Positions 11,532-23,895 of a DNA stretch of 64,000 bases are shown here, piece by piece. Location: assembly GCF_050003625.1 (NCBI RefSeq), contig NC_134397.1, positions 67,120,669 to 67,184,668 of the forward strand. Reading direction: 5' to 3'. A program made the translations under genes and the position numbers. The notes under the pieces were generated by a model, which was not told the origin of the DNA, searched no databases, and saw nothing but the letters and a program-made list of their open reading frames with translations. Each line of letters begins with the position of its first letter. The first letter of the stretch is position 1. The stretch is from Haematobia irritans. Its lineage: Eukaryota > Arthropoda > Insecta > Diptera > Muscidae.

Positions 11532-12999
11532 GTTAGACTATTTGGAGTGGAAAATCATTGATTTGAATTTATTGGGTAAAATCATACGTGTTGAAACTTA
11601 AATTGTTTAAAGCTTAAATATCAAAAATATGAAGAAGCCAACAACAACAATTGTATTAAAAAATGTCTGTTACTTGAGTTCTGTAACAGGTTGGCTGATA
11701 AGTCCCCGGTCTAACAAAGAAAATTCGTTTTTATACCCTCCACCATAGGATGGGGGCATATGAACTTTGTCATTCCGTTTGTAACACATCGAAATATTGC
11801 TCTAAGACCCCATAAAGTATATATATTCTGGGTCGTGGTGAAATTCTGAGTCGATCTAAGCATGTCCGTCCGTCCGTCCGTCTGTCCGTCCGTCCGTCTG
11901 TCCGGCTGTCCGTCCGTCTGTGGAAATCACGCTAACTTCCGAACGAAACAAGCTATCGACTTGAAACTTGGCACAAGTAGTTGTTATTGATGTAGGTCGG
12001 ATGGTATTGAAAATGGGCCATATCGGACCACGTTTACGTATGGCCCCCATATAAACCGATCCCCAAATTTGGCTTGGGGAGCCTCCCGGAGCAGCAAAAT
12101 TCATCCGATCCGGTTGAAATTTGGTACGTGGTCTTAGTATACGGTCTCTAACAACCATGCAAAAATTGGTCCATATCGGTCCATAATTATATATAGCCCC
12201 CATATAAACCGATCCCCAGATTTGACCTCCGGAGCCTCTTGGAGGGGCAAAATTCATCCGATCCGATTGAAATTTGGTACCTGATGTTAGTATATGGTCT
12301 CTAACAACCATGCAAAAATTGGTCCATATCGGTCCATAATTATATATAGCCCCCATATAAACCAATCCCAGATTTGACCTCCGGAGACTTTTGGAGGGGC
12401 AAAATTCATCCGATCCGGTTGAAATTTGGTACCTGATGTTAGTATACGGTCTCTAACAACCATCCAAAAATTGGTCCATATCGATCCATAATTATATATA
12501 GCTCCCATATAAACCGATCCCCAGATTTGACCACCGGAGCCTCTTGGAGGAGCAAAATTCATCCGATCCGGTTGAAATTTAGTACGTGGTCTTAGTATAC
12601 GGTTTTTAACAACCATGCAAAAATTGGTCCATATCGGTCTATAATTATATATAGCCCCCATATAAACCGATCCCCAGATTTGACCTCCGGAGCCTCTTGG
12701 AGGGGCAAAATTCATCCGATCCGGTTGAAATTTGGTGCCTGATGTTAGTTTACGGCCTCTAATAACCATGCAAAAATTGGTCCATATCGGTCCATAATTA
12801 TATATAGTTCCCATATAAACCATCCCCAGATTTGACGTCCGGAACCTCTTGGAGGAGCAAAAGTCATCCGATACGGTTGAAATTTGGTACATTTTGTCAA
12901 TATATGGCCTCTAACAGCCATGTAAAAATTGGTCCATATCGGTCTTTAGTTATATATAGCCGATGACTTATTACACAAAAATTGGTCCATATCGCCAAA

Positions 13000-13622
13000 A
13001 ATAATCTACCAAAACTTTATTTCCATAGAAAATTTTGTCAAATTTTATTACTATAGAAAGTTTTGTCAAAATTTCATTTCTATAGAAAGTTTTGTCAAAA
13101 GTTTATTTCTATATAAATGTTTGTCAAAATTTTATTTCCATAGAAAATTTTGTCAAAATTTTATTTCTATAGAAAATTTTGTTAAAATTTCATTTCTATA
13201 GAAAGTTTTGTCAAAAGTTTATTTCTATAGAAATGTTTGTCAAAATTTTATTTCTATAGAAACTTTTGTAAAAAATTTATTTCTGTAGAAAATTTTGTCA
13301 ACATTTTATTTCTATATAAAATTTTGTCAAAATTTTATTTCTATACAAAATTTTGTCAACATTTTATTTCTATAGAAATTTTTGTCAAAATTGTATTGCT
13401 ATAGAAAATTTTGTCAACATTTTACTTCCATAGAAAATTTTGTCAACATTTTATTTCTAAAGAAAATTTTGTCAAGTTTTTATTTCTATAGAAAATTTTG
13501 TCAAATTTTTATTTCTATAGAAAATTTTGTCAAAATTTTATTTCTATAGAAAATTTTGTCAAGTTTTTATTTCTATAGAACATTTTGTCAAAATTTTATT
13601 TCTATAGAAAATTTTGTCAAAC
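13000..13622 (-). repeat. 29-bp AT minisatellite, about 21 units
   Basis: The unit on the plus strand is roughly TTTCTATAGAAAATTTTGTC plus AAAATTTTA, period 29 bp. Smaller arrays sit at the same place in other B copies: 1315-1420, 18105-18250, 19030-19180, 24236-24600 and 50863-51152. The inner CTATAG and the A/T runs make each unit partly self-complementary. Confidence 0.9.
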
Positions 13623-13650
13623 TAGGTTATATACGTATTTAATCAGCCTT

Positions 13651-15433
13651 TTTATACCCACCACCATAAAATGGTGACGGGGGTATAATAAGTTTGTCAT
13701 TCCGTTTGTAACACATCGAAATATCGATTTCCGACTATATAAAGTATATATTCTTGATCAGGGAGAAATTCTAAGACGATATAAGCATGTCCGTCTGTCC
13801 GTCTGTCTGTCTGTCTGTCTGTCTGTTGTAATCACTCTACCGCCTTCAATAATGGCGCTATCGTCCCCAAATTTGGCACAGATTAGTTTTTGTTTGCAGG
13901 CAGGTCAAGTTCGAAGATGGGCTATATCGGTCCAAGTTTTGATATAGTCCCCATATAAACCGACCTCCCGATTTGGGGTCTTGGGCCTATAAAAACCGTA
14001 GTTTTTATCAGATTTGCCTGAAATTGGAAATCCAGAGGTATTTTTGGACCATAAAGAGGTGTGTCGAAAATGGTCCGTATCGGTCCATGTTTTGGTATAG
14101 CCCCCATATAGACCGATCTCCCGATTTTGCTTCTTAGGCGTCTAGAAACTGTATTTTCTATCCGATTTGTCTGAAATTGAAAATCTAGAGGTATTTTAGG
14201 ACCATAAGAAGGTGTGTCGAAAATGGTCCGTATCGGTCCATGTTTTGATATAGCCCCCATATAGACCGATCTCTCGATTTTGCTTCTTGAGCGTTTAGAA
14301 ACTATATTTACCATCCCATTTACCTCAAATTGGAAATCTAGAGGTATTTTGGGACCATAAAGAGGTGTGTCGAAAATGGTCCGTATCGGTCCATGTTTTG
14401 GTATAGCCCCAATATAGACCGATCTCCCGATTTTGCTTCTTAGGCGTCTAGAAACAGTATTTTCTAGCCGATTTATCTGAAATTGAAAATCTAGAGGAAT
14501 TTTAGGACCATAAGGAGGTGTGTCGAAGATGGTCCGTATCGGTCCATGTTTTGGTATAGCCCCCATATAGACCGATCTCCCGATTTTGCTTCTTGCGCGT
14601 CTAGAAACAGTATTTTCTATCCGATTTGTATGAAATTGAAAATCTAGAGGTATTTTGGGACCATAAAGAGGTGAGTCGAAAATGGTCCGTATCGGTCCAT
14701 GTTTTGATATAGCCCCCATATAAACCAACCTTCCGATTTGGAGTCTTGGGCCAATAAAACCCGTAGTTTTTATCCAATTTGCCTTAAATTGGAAATCTAG
14801 AGGTATCTGAGGACCATAAAAAGGTGTGCCGAAAATGGTGCTCATCGGTCCATGTTTTGATATAGCCTCCATAGAGACTGATCTCCCGATTTTGCTTCTT
14901 GGGCTTCTAGAAACTATATTTTCTATCCGATTTTCCTGAAATTGAAAATCTATAGTTCTTTTGGGACCATAAAAAGGTGTGCCGAAAATGGTGCCCATTG
15001 GTCAATTTTTTGGTATAGCCCCCATATAGACCGATCTCCCGATTTTGCTTCTTGGGCTATATTTACCATCCGCTTTGCCTGAATTTCTTGAGCTTCTATA
15101 AACTGTATTTATTACCCGATTTGCCTGAAATTCGAAATCTAGAGATATTTTTAGACCACAAATAAGTGTGCCGAAATTTAGGTATATCGGTCCATTTTTT
15201 GGTATAACCCTCACATAAACTGATCTCTCGATTTTTACTTCTTGGGCGTCTAGAGACTATGTTTTCTAGCCGATTTGTTTGAAATTCTGGAGGTATTTTA
15301 AGATAACAAATACGTGAGTAGCAAATGGTACCCACTACGACGAAGAGTTTTCAAAGAAAACTATCATATTTGATTCATGGTGGTGGGTATTTAAAATTCG
15401 GCCCGGCCGAATTTACTACTTTATATACTTGTT
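13651..15433 (-). mobile_element. Family C element C1 inserted in B1
   Basis: Hairpin end TTTATACCCACCACC at 13651, a (GTCT)n tract at 13788-13828, about nine body units (13920-15300), and left end with CGGCCCGGCCG and ATACTTGTT at 15433. The flanking B sequence reads across as ...AATCAGCCTTTTT | TTTGTTTAATATATACC, again a T-run target. The body gives a 358-codon open frame, explained by the 153-bp period. Confidence 0.85.
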
Positions 15434-15644
15434 TTGTTTAATATATACCCCGTATGGGCTAACTTACAATTTAGAAGACAGTGTTAAAAAGTTTTACGAT
15501 ACCTTGCCATTGGCAAGTGTTATCGCAACCCAAGTAATTCGATTGTGGATGACAGCCTTTAGTAGAAGTTCCTACGCAATCCATGGTGGAGGATACATAA
15601 GATTCGGCCTGGCCGAACTTACGGCCGTATATACTTGTTATTAT

Positions 15645-16179
15645 TCAAGTATTACCAAAATGGTACTCCTTCGGTTTTGCCTCAAAATAGGCCTCAGTTT
15701 TGGCGATCACCTCTTCATTGCAGCCAATTTTTTTCCCTGCGAGCATCCTTTTGATGTCGGAGAACAAGAAAAAGTCGCTGCGGGCCAGATCTGGAGAATA
15801 CGGTGGGTGGGGAAGCAATTCGAAGCCCAATTCATGAATTTTTGCCATCGTTCTCAATGACTTGTGGCACGGTGCGTTGTCTTGGTGGAACAACACTTTT
15901 TTCTTCTTCATACGGGACCGTTTTGCCGCGATTTCGACCTTAAAACGCTCAAATAACGCCATAGAATAGTCACTGTTGATGGTTTTTCCCTTCTCAAGAT
16001 AATCGATAAAAATTATTCCATGCGTATCCCAAAAAACAGAGGCCATTACTTTGCCAGCGGACTTTTGAGTCTTTCCACGCTTCGGAGACGGTTCACCGGT
16101 CGCTATCCACTCAGCAGACTGTCGATTGAACTCAGGAGTGTAGTGATGGAGCCATGTTTCATCCATTGTCACATATCGA
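15645..16179 (-). pseudogene. Mariner transposase, C-terminal two thirds (irritans type)
   Basis: Codes for a cut-and-paste transposase acting on the mariner ITRs. About 178 residues are open. They carry MDETW (D8), HQDNAPCH (D102) and HPPYSPDL followed by D137, so the DD34D catalytic triad is intact and spaced 34 residues apart between the last two. The residue usually proline in PDLAPSD is arginine here. The N-terminal helix-turn-helix region is missing because the element ends at 16179, and the C-terminal end is altered beside the B1 insertion, so no functional enzyme is expected. The close match to Himar1 (from memory, not computed) is the main clue to a muscid host. Confidence 0.93.
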
Positions 16180-16594
16180 TACAAATTCAGTACGGCCTTT
16201 AGGTTATAAAGTTCTCAGAGGTAAAATTTTGCACCATTTTTATTTCAATAGATCTTTTAATTTTTACTTCTCTACATTATAAAAATAACGTGGCAAAGAA
16301 TTCTATTATAAGAATTTTTGAAATTTATTTGAACCCTATCATTACTATGGTTTGTCAATAAAACGTGTTTCACTTTCGAACAATATCTAATGGAAAAAGC
16401 ATCGCCAAACATCATAATGAAAAAGTAGACACCTACGCAAAATGAAGCTGCCACAAATAAACAAATAGCACATAGCACAATACATCGTAAAAAATTGTAA
16501 GGACGAACTTAAGAGCGAATAAGGTTTAATAACAATGACTGTTTATAATAAGAAAAGAATCATTAATGTTTAAGCTTAATGCAGTGTCTATGCA
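16180..16594. other. AT-rich sequence without gene
   Basis: Lies between the broken end of M1 and element D2. A 68-codon minus-strand frame (16272-16478) is cysteine- and phenylalanine-rich with no recognisable domain; I do not call it. Confidence 0.5.
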
Positions 16595-16746
16595 CACCTG
16601 AAAAAATATTGTCGTGAGGCGAAAGAATTCATGGCCTTAAAGTATGAACGCGAATTTGGTTAGCATAGAAGACGCATTTCTCTGATATATACTTTTTTTC
16701 CTTGTCCAAAAGTCGACAAACTGTTCAATGAAGTCGTTTTGTACTT
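16595..16746 (+). mobile_element. MITE-like element D, copy 2 (truncated by B2)
   Basis: Begins CACCTGAAAAAATATTGTCG and aligns with 3005-3180 through GAAGACGCATTTCTCT and the CTTGTCCAAAAG block. It ends at TACTTAA, where the B2 left end begins. Confidence 0.6.
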
Positions 16747-16747
16747 A

Positions 16748-18090
16748 AACAAGTATATACGGCAGTAAGTTCGGCCAGGTCGAACTTATGTACCCTCCAC
16801 CATGGATTGCGTAGAAACTTCTACGAAAGACTGTCATCCACAATCCAATTACTTGGGTTGTGGTATCTTAAAACTTCTTAACATCGTTTTCTAAATTGTG
16901 AGTTAGTCCATACGTGGTAGAGAGCCAGAATTGAAATATGGGGGTCGCTTATATGGGGGCTATATACAATTATGAACTTGATATGGACCAATTTTTGTGT
17001 TACTGGGGATCGTTTTATCCGAGGGCTATATATAACTTTGTGTTACTGGGGATCGATTTATCTGAGGGCTATATATAACTACAGACCGATATGGACCTAG
17101 TTAGGCATGGTTGTTAACGGCCATATACTAGCTTGCGCTTGTGCTCGGATGAAATTTGCTCCTCCAAGGGGCTCCAAAACCAAATCTCGGGATCGGTTTA
17201 TATGGGGGCTATATATGATTATGGACTGATATAGACCACTTTTGCCATGGTTGTTAAATATCATATACTATCACCACATACCAAATTTCAACCAGATCGG
17301 ATGAATTTTGCTTCTCCAAAAGGCACCGGAGGTCAAATCTGGGGGTCGGTTTATATGGGAGCTATATATAATTATGATTGATAGGAACCAATTCCTGCAT
17401 GGTCGTTGGATACCATATACTAACATCACGTACCAAATTTCAACCGAATGGGAAGAATTTTGCTCTTCCAAGGGGCTCCGGAGGTCAAATCAGGGGATCG
17501 GTTTATATGGGGCCTATATATAATTATGGACCGATATCGACCAATTTTTGCATGGGTATGTGAGGCCATATATTAACACCACGTACCAAATTTCAACTGA
17601 ATCAGATGAGTTTTGGTCTTCCAAGAGGCTGCGGAGGCCAAATCGGGGGATCGGTTTATATGGGGGCTATATATAATTATGAACCGATGTGGACCAATTT
17701 TTGCATGGTTGTTAGAGATTATATGCTGTCACCACGTACCAAATTTCAGCCGGTTCGGATGAAATTTGCTTCTCTTAGAGTCCCCGCAAGCCAAATTTGG
17801 GGGTCCGTTTATATGGGGGCTATACGTAAAGGTGGACCGATATGGCCCATTTGCAATACCATCCGACCTACATCAATAACAACTACTTGTGCCACGTTTC
17901 AAGTCGATAGCTTGTTTCGTTCGGAAGTTAGCGTGATTTCAACAGAAGGACGGACATGCTCAGATCGACTCAGAATTTCACCACGACCCAGAATATATAT
18001 ACTTTATGGGGTCTTAGAGAAATATTTCGATGTGTTACAAACGGAATGACAGAGTTAATATACCCCCATCCTATGGTGGAGGGTATAAAA
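16748..18090 (+). mobile_element. Family B element B2, with left and hairpin ends
   Basis: Left end AACAAGTATATACGGCAG and a GGCCAGG palindrome, then the B lead-in. The 29-bp minisatellite is missing, and a short local duplication (GTGTTACTGGGGATCG at about 16998 and 17040) occurs. Body units run to 17850, a brief GACGGAC tract sits near 17947, and the hairpin ends GGGTATAAAA at 18090. It is followed directly by two left-less units. Confidence 0.8.
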
Positions 18091-19020
18091 AAGCCGATTA
18101 TTCAGTTTGACAAGATTTACTATAGAAATAAAATTTTGACAAAAATTTCTATAGAAATAAAATTTTGACAAAATTTTCTATAGCAATAAAACTTTGAGAA
18201 AATTTTCTATAGTAATAAAATTTTGAAAAAGATTTCTATAGAAATAAACTTTGGGTAGATTATTTTTGGCATCGGCTATATATAACTATAGACCGATATG
18301 GACCAATTTTGGCTTGGTTGTTAGCGGCCATATACTAGCGCAATGTACCAAATTTCACTACGTACCAAATTTCAACCGGATCGGATGAATTTTGCTCTTC
18401 CAAGGGGCTCCGGAGGTCAAATCTGGGGATCGGTTTAAATGGGGTTATATATAATTAAGACCAGTATGGACCAATTTTTGCATGGTTGTTAGAGACCATA
18501 TGCTAACACCTCGTACCAAATTTCAACCGAATCGAGTGAATTTTTCTCTCCCAAGGGGCTCCGGAGTTCAAATCTGGTGATCGGTTTATATGAGGGCTAT
18601 ATATAATTATTGATCGATGTGGGCCAATTTTTGCGTGGTTGTTAGAGACCATATACTAACACCATGTACAAAATTTCAGCCGGATCGGATGAAATTTGCT
18701 TCTCTTAGAGGATCGGCAAGCCAAATTTGGGGGTCCGTTTATATGGGGGCTATACGTAAAAGTGGACCGATATGCCCCATTTGCAATACCATCCGACCTA
18801 CATTAATAACAACTACTTGTGCCAAGTTTCAAGTTGATAGCTTGTTTCGTTCTTAAGTTAGCGTGATTTCAACAGACGGACGGACATGCTCAGATCAACT
18901 CAGAATTTCACCACGACCCAGAATATATATACTTTATGGGGTCTTAGAGCAATATTTCGATGTGTTACAAACGGAATGGCAGAGTTAATATACCCCCATC
19001 ATATGGTGGAGGGTATAAAA
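18091..19020 (+). mobile_element. Family B tandem unit lacking left end (1)
   Basis: Starts AAGCCGATTATTCAGTTTGAC, an internal B point normally found behind the left end (compare 1289). It has minisatellite, body, GACGGAC tract and hairpin end. About 930 bp; repeated in diverged form at 19021. Confidence 0.8.
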
Positions 19021-19937
19021 AAGCCGACAATTCAGTTTGACAAAATTTTCTATAGAAATAAAATTTTGACAAGATTTTCTATAGAAATAAAATTTTGACA
19101 AAATTTCCTATAGCAATAAAACTTTGAGAAAATTTTCTATAGTAATAAAATTTTGAAAAAATTTTCTATAGAAATAAACTTTGGGTAGATTATTTTTGGC
19201 ATCGGCTATATATAACTATAGACCGATATGGACCAATTTTGGCTTGGTTGTTAGCGGCCATATACTAGCGCAATGTATCAAATTTCACCACGTACCAAAT
19301 TTCAACCAGATCGGATGAATTTTGCTCCTCCAAGAGCTCCGGCGGTCAAATCTGGGGATCGGTTTAAATGGGGTTATATATAATTAAGACCGGTTTGGAC
19401 CAATTTTTGCATGGTTGTTAGAGACCATATGCTAACACCTCGTACCAAATTTCAACCGGATCGGTTGAATTTTGCTCTTCCAAGGGGCTCCGGAGTTCAA
19501 ATCTGGTGATCGGTTTATATGAGGGCTATATATAATTATGGACCGATGTGGACCAATTTTTGCGTGGTTGTTAGACACCATATACTAACAACATGTACTA
19601 AATTTCAGCCGGATCGGATGAAATTTGCTTGTCTTAGAGTATTCGCGAGCCAAATTTGGTGGTCCGTTTATATGGGGGCTATACGTAAAAGTGGACCGAT
19701 ATGGCCCATTTGCAATACTAACCGACCTACATCAATAACAACAACTTGTGCAAAGTTTCAAGTCGATAGCTTGTTTCGTTCGGAAGTTAGCGTGATTTCA
19801 ACAGACGGACGGACGGACATGCTCAAATCGACTCAGAATTTCACCACGACCCAGAATATATATACTTTATGGGATCTTAGAGCAATATTTCGATGTGTTA
19901 CAATCGGAATACTATCCTATGGTGGAGGGTATAAAAA
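19021..19937 (+). mobile_element. Family B tandem unit lacking left end (2)
   Basis: Same structure as 18091-19020, with scattered substitutions and small indels. The hairpin is shortened (the 'TACCCCC' arm is lost; CTATCCTATGGTGGAGGG remains). The divergence shows the array is not brand new. Confidence 0.8.
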
Positions 19938-20874
19938 TATAGAGTTTTCATACATGAGAGGAACCCAGAAGAGGAATTAGGTTTCGGTGTATATAACAAT
20001 TTGGTCCTAGTGTTGATTAGTTTGTCAGTCGTCATCCCTGCTCTTTCAAATAAAACAATTCCTAGAATTTTTTTTCAGTAAATGCTATTTTTATTGTGTT
20101 TCAATCCCCTGTCCAACCATATACTTTTCACAATTTCGATTTTCCATGTTGTTATTTATGGCATTTGACCGAAAACTCGAAGCCCATGATCGTCCTTCCA
20201 CATTGGTTTACTACGTTTTGCCAATAAGCGGAAGTGCTGCCATTTGCAATTTATGTGGTGACAGTTACGTGTCTTTGGTTTTTACGATTGCCATCACTAC
20301 TGCTACTGTCTGACAGTGACAAACCGTATCATTGTGTGATGTAATATTCGGTGCAGAAGGATGTCAAATCGTTACCTCCACCCGCCCCTTTAACTTTCAT
20401 TTACCAATATGAGAGAGGATACTCCGAGTCGGCTAGGTATGTAGATGGGTCATTTCATTGTTGTGTTCAGGTGTAGTGTATCCGTTTAACCTGCTGTATT
20501 TAAACGTAGCACCACAATATGCAATACAATGGTAAATAAACAATGAATGATGGATGAATTTATTGAAAAGTGGTATTGATTTTCTATTTGGACCATGTCA
20601 ATGTGCTAAAGTTGTAAAAGGTTTACGATGATGGAGATGACGACGACGACGCCAACAACAATGATGATGATTATGGTGGTCAAGTCAAGTGATAAAATAA
20701 AATATAAGAGAGTGAAATTTTATAAAAGTTTAACGCATATGAATTGAATGGTTACTATAGACCATATAACTTGGGAAAATAATCATTCAGGAAGTGGGAT
20801 TTTCAATATCATCTGCTCCAAAAGACACTGCAACCAGAAACAAAATGCATTCGAAACTAATGGAAACAAGCAAG
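19938..20874. other. Low-copy sequence without gene
   Basis: Higher GC than the repeats and not repeated elsewhere in the window. It includes a (GAC)n/(GAT)n-like stretch at about 20628-20675 and no long open frame. Possibly native intergenic or intronic DNA. Confidence 0.6.
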
Positions 20875-20913
20875 GAAAGTCTAAAGTCGGGCAGGGTCAA
20901 CTATATTATAACC
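20875..20913 (+). mobile_element. Family A left-end scrap
   Basis: ACAAGCAAGGAAAGTC and a mutated palindrome (GTCGGGCAGGGTCAAC), then lost after TATTATAACC. The palindrome decay implies an old insertion. Confidence 0.7.
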
Positions 20914-21177
20914 AGGGGGCTAATCACAGCATTCGATATCGAGAACTTTTGATCGAAATTAAAATTTTTCGGATCACGGGAGTCGATATCGAGTTTTTCT
21001 GATCGACAATTGTTTCGATTGGTAAATTGCAATCGTAAAACATTGTTCCCTTGTTTTTTACATTGTTTTCGCCATATAGGAATAGTAAATATATTAGTTT
21101 TAGTTCGAATTGTTGCTAATTTGTAGTAAATTTACATATAATGAATATATTTTGAATACTTGGACTATTGCAACTCC
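20914..21177. other. Short unassigned sequence with repeated CGATATCGAG
   Basis: CGATATCGAG occurs at about 20934 and 20983, each followed by a TTTTGATCG/TTCTGATCG-like motif, making a two-unit repeat of about 50 bp. No gene seen. Confidence 0.5.
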
Positions 21178-22890
21178 AACAAGTATATACAGCAGTAAGT
21201 TCGGCCGGGCCGAATCTTAAATACCCACCACCATGAACCAAATATTAGGGTGTCCTTTGAAATTTCAGGAGGGCTTGAGGACTTGAGGACACTTCCCGAA
21301 GATAAATTTAAAGATTTCATCCATGAGGACTATATCAGATTCTGGATTTATAAGAACCATTTTTGTTTGAGTTTTAGAGGAATCATTAACATCTCTTGTA
21401 AGTGTGCAAGAAAATTATAAAATAACGTCTTGATTTGAAATCTTAAATCTGTAGAAGTAAAATCTGGAAATTTTACATTGAGTTTCAAGCAATTTTCATC
21501 ATCAGTGCGCCCTCTACCCCCTCAAGAAGTGAAGTCGGTCTATATGGAGGCATTACCAAATGGACCTATAAAAACCTAATCCGATACACGTTATTGTGAG
21601 CCTAAAATACCAGAATATTTACAATTTCAGGCAAATCAGATAAAAACTACGGTTTCTAGAAACCCAAGGGGTTAAATCGGGAGATCGTTCTTATGGGGGC
21701 TATACTGAAATATGGACCGATACTCACCGTTTTCGGCACACCTCTTTATGACCCGAAAATACCTCTAGATTTCCAATTTCAGGCAAATAGGATAAAAACT
21801 TCGGATTCTAGAAGCCCAAGAAGTAAAATCGGGAAATCAGTCTATATGGGGGCTATACCAAAATATGGACCGATCCTCACCATTTTCGGCACACTTCTTT
21901 ATGGTCCTCAAATACCTCTAGATTTCCAATTTCAGACAAATTGGATAAAAAATAAGGTTTCTATAAGCCCAAGACCCCAAATCGGGAGGTCGTTTTATAT
22001 GGGAAACATACCAAAACATGGACCGATACTCACAATTTTTGGCACACGTATTTGTGGTCCTACAATACCTCTAGAATTCCAATTTCCGGTAAATTGAATA
22101 AAAACTGCGATTTCTATAAGCCAAAGAAGTAAAATCGGGAGATGGGTCTTTATGGGGGCTATACCAAAATATGGACCGATACTCACAATTTTTGGCACAC
22201 GTATTTGTGGTCCTACAATACCTCTAGATTTCCATTTTCAGGTAAATTGAATAAAAACTGCGGTTTCTATAAGCCCAAGAAGTAAAATCGGGAGATCGGT
22301 CTATATGGGGGCTATACCAAAATATGGACCGATACTCACAATTTTTGGCACACGTATTTGTGGTCCTACATACCTCTAGATTTCCAATTTCCGGTAAATT
22401 GAATAAAAACTGCGATTTCGATAAGCCAAAGAAGTAAAATCGGGAGATGGGTCTATATGGGGCTATACCAAAATATGGACCAATACTCACAATTTTCGGC
22501 ACACGTATTTGTGGTCCGACAATACCTCTAGATTTCCAATTTCAGGTAAATTGAATAAAAACTGCGGTTTCTATAAGCCCAAGAAGTAAAATCGGGAGAT
22601 CGGTCTATATGGGGGCTATGCCAAAACGTGGACCGATACTCACCATTTTTGGCACACCTCTTTATGGTCACAAAATACCTCCAGATTTCAAATTTCATGC
22701 AGATTGGATAAAAACTACGGTTTCTATAAGCCCAAGACCCCAAATCGGGAGGTCGGTTTATATGGGGACTATATCAAAACCTGGACCGATACAGCCCATC
22801 TTCGAACTTGACCTGCCTGCAGACAAAAGACGAGTTTGTGCAAAATTTCAGCACGATTGCTTCATTATTGAAGACTGTAGCGTGATTACA

Positions 22891-22928
<38 letters not shown>

Positions 22929-23082
22929 GGACAGACGGACATCGTTATATCGTCTTAGAATTTCTCCCTGATCAAGAATATATATACTTTATATAGTCGG
23001 AAATCGATATTTCGATGCGTTACAAACGGAATGACAAACTTATTATACCCCCGTCACCATTCTATGGTAGTGGGTATAAAAA
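21178..23082 (+). mobile_element. Family C element C2, full length
   Basis: The cleanest uninterrupted C copy: left end AACAAGTATATACAGCAG with TTCGGCCGGGCCGAA; lead-in to 21520; about eight body units (for example GGGGG starts at 22154 and 22307, 153 bp apart); a (GACA)n tract at 22891-22940; 'GATCAAGAATATATATAC'; and a hairpin ending AGTGGGTATAAAAA. No protein-coding content. Confidence 0.85.
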
Positions 23083-23798
23083 TGTTAAACAAAAATTGGT
23101 TATAGTTGAGTTCGGGAGCGAGCATCCTAGCTTGGCAAAGAACCATATAACAGGTTGGCTGATAAGTCCCCGGTCTAACAAAGAAAAACACATTTTTTTG
23201 TCAAAATTCGTTTTTATTATTCAACATAGTACCCTTCAAGAGCGATACAACGATTATAACGACCTTCCAATTTTTATACCCACCACCATAGAATGGTGAC
23301 GGGGGTATAATAAGTTTGTCATTCCGTTTGTAACACATCGAAATATCGATTTCCGACTATATAAAGTATATATATTCTTGATCAGTGAGAAATTCTAAGA
23401 CGATATAACGATGTCCGTCTGTCTGTCTGTTGTAATCACGCTACAGTCTTCAATAATGAAGCAATCGTGCTGAAATTTTGCACAAACTCGTCTTTTGTCT
23501 GCGGGCAGGTCAAGTTCGAAGATGGGCTATATCGGTCCAGGTTTTTATATAGTCCCCATATAAATCGACCTCCCGATTTGGGGTCTTGGCCTTATAGAAA
23601 TCGTAGTTTTTATCCAATTTGCCTGAAATTTTAAATCTAGAGGTATTAAAATGGTGAGTATCGGTCCATGTTTTGGTATAGCCCCCATCATAAGCGTAGG
23701 AAGGCCTCTGGGAGGTGGCTTAGACCCCCCCCCAGAAAAATTTTAGCCCCCCCCAGAATTTGAAAACCTATTTACGATTTTACATTTTTCTAAAAATT

Positions 23799-23895
23799 AA
23801 ACAAGTATATACAACCGCACAAAGTTCCGCTAAAGACTTTCATGCACAATCGAATTAATTTAGTTGTGGTAGCAGTTACCGATGGCAATGTTTCA
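23799..23895 (+). mobile_element. Family B left-end fragment
   Basis: AACAAGTATATACAACCGC, then a deletion that removes the palindrome, then 'CGAATTAATTTAGTTGTGG' and CCGATGGCAATG. Lies inside the hAT-like element. Confidence 0.65.

Larger units (their letters stand above)
11731..15636 (-). mobile_element. Family B element B1 inserted in mariner M1
   Basis: Hairpin end ATACCCTCCACCATAGG at 11731; a (GTCY)n tract at about 11868-11925; body units to 12960; a large 29-bp minisatellite; then, after an internal C insertion, the B left region and left end (GGCCTGGCCGAA, ATACTTG) at 15600-15636. Comparison with M2 at 23217-23230 shows the uninterrupted target was a run of five T. No target duplication beyond T residues is visible. 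Confidence 0.85.
11686..16179 (-). mobile_element. Himar1-like mariner M1, truncated and interrupted
   Basis: The terminal inverted repeat at 11686-11712 (starts ACAGGTTGGCTGATAAG, preceded by TA) matches the well-known Himar1 ITR. Mariner sequence stops at about 11730 and resumes at 15637 with ATTATTCAA, then the transposase C-terminal two thirds to 16179. The gap is filled by B1, with C1 inside it. The 5' end and second ITR are missing, so this copy cannot move. Confidence 0.9.

Noticed and set aside
13922..14998. Long minus-strand open frame of 358 codons with repeated MGAIPKHGPI-type units
   Set aside because: It is the 153-bp body of C1 read in one frame. A period divisible by three keeps frames open, B bodies are open on both strands, and single-base indels break the frame in several copies. 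No domain fits.
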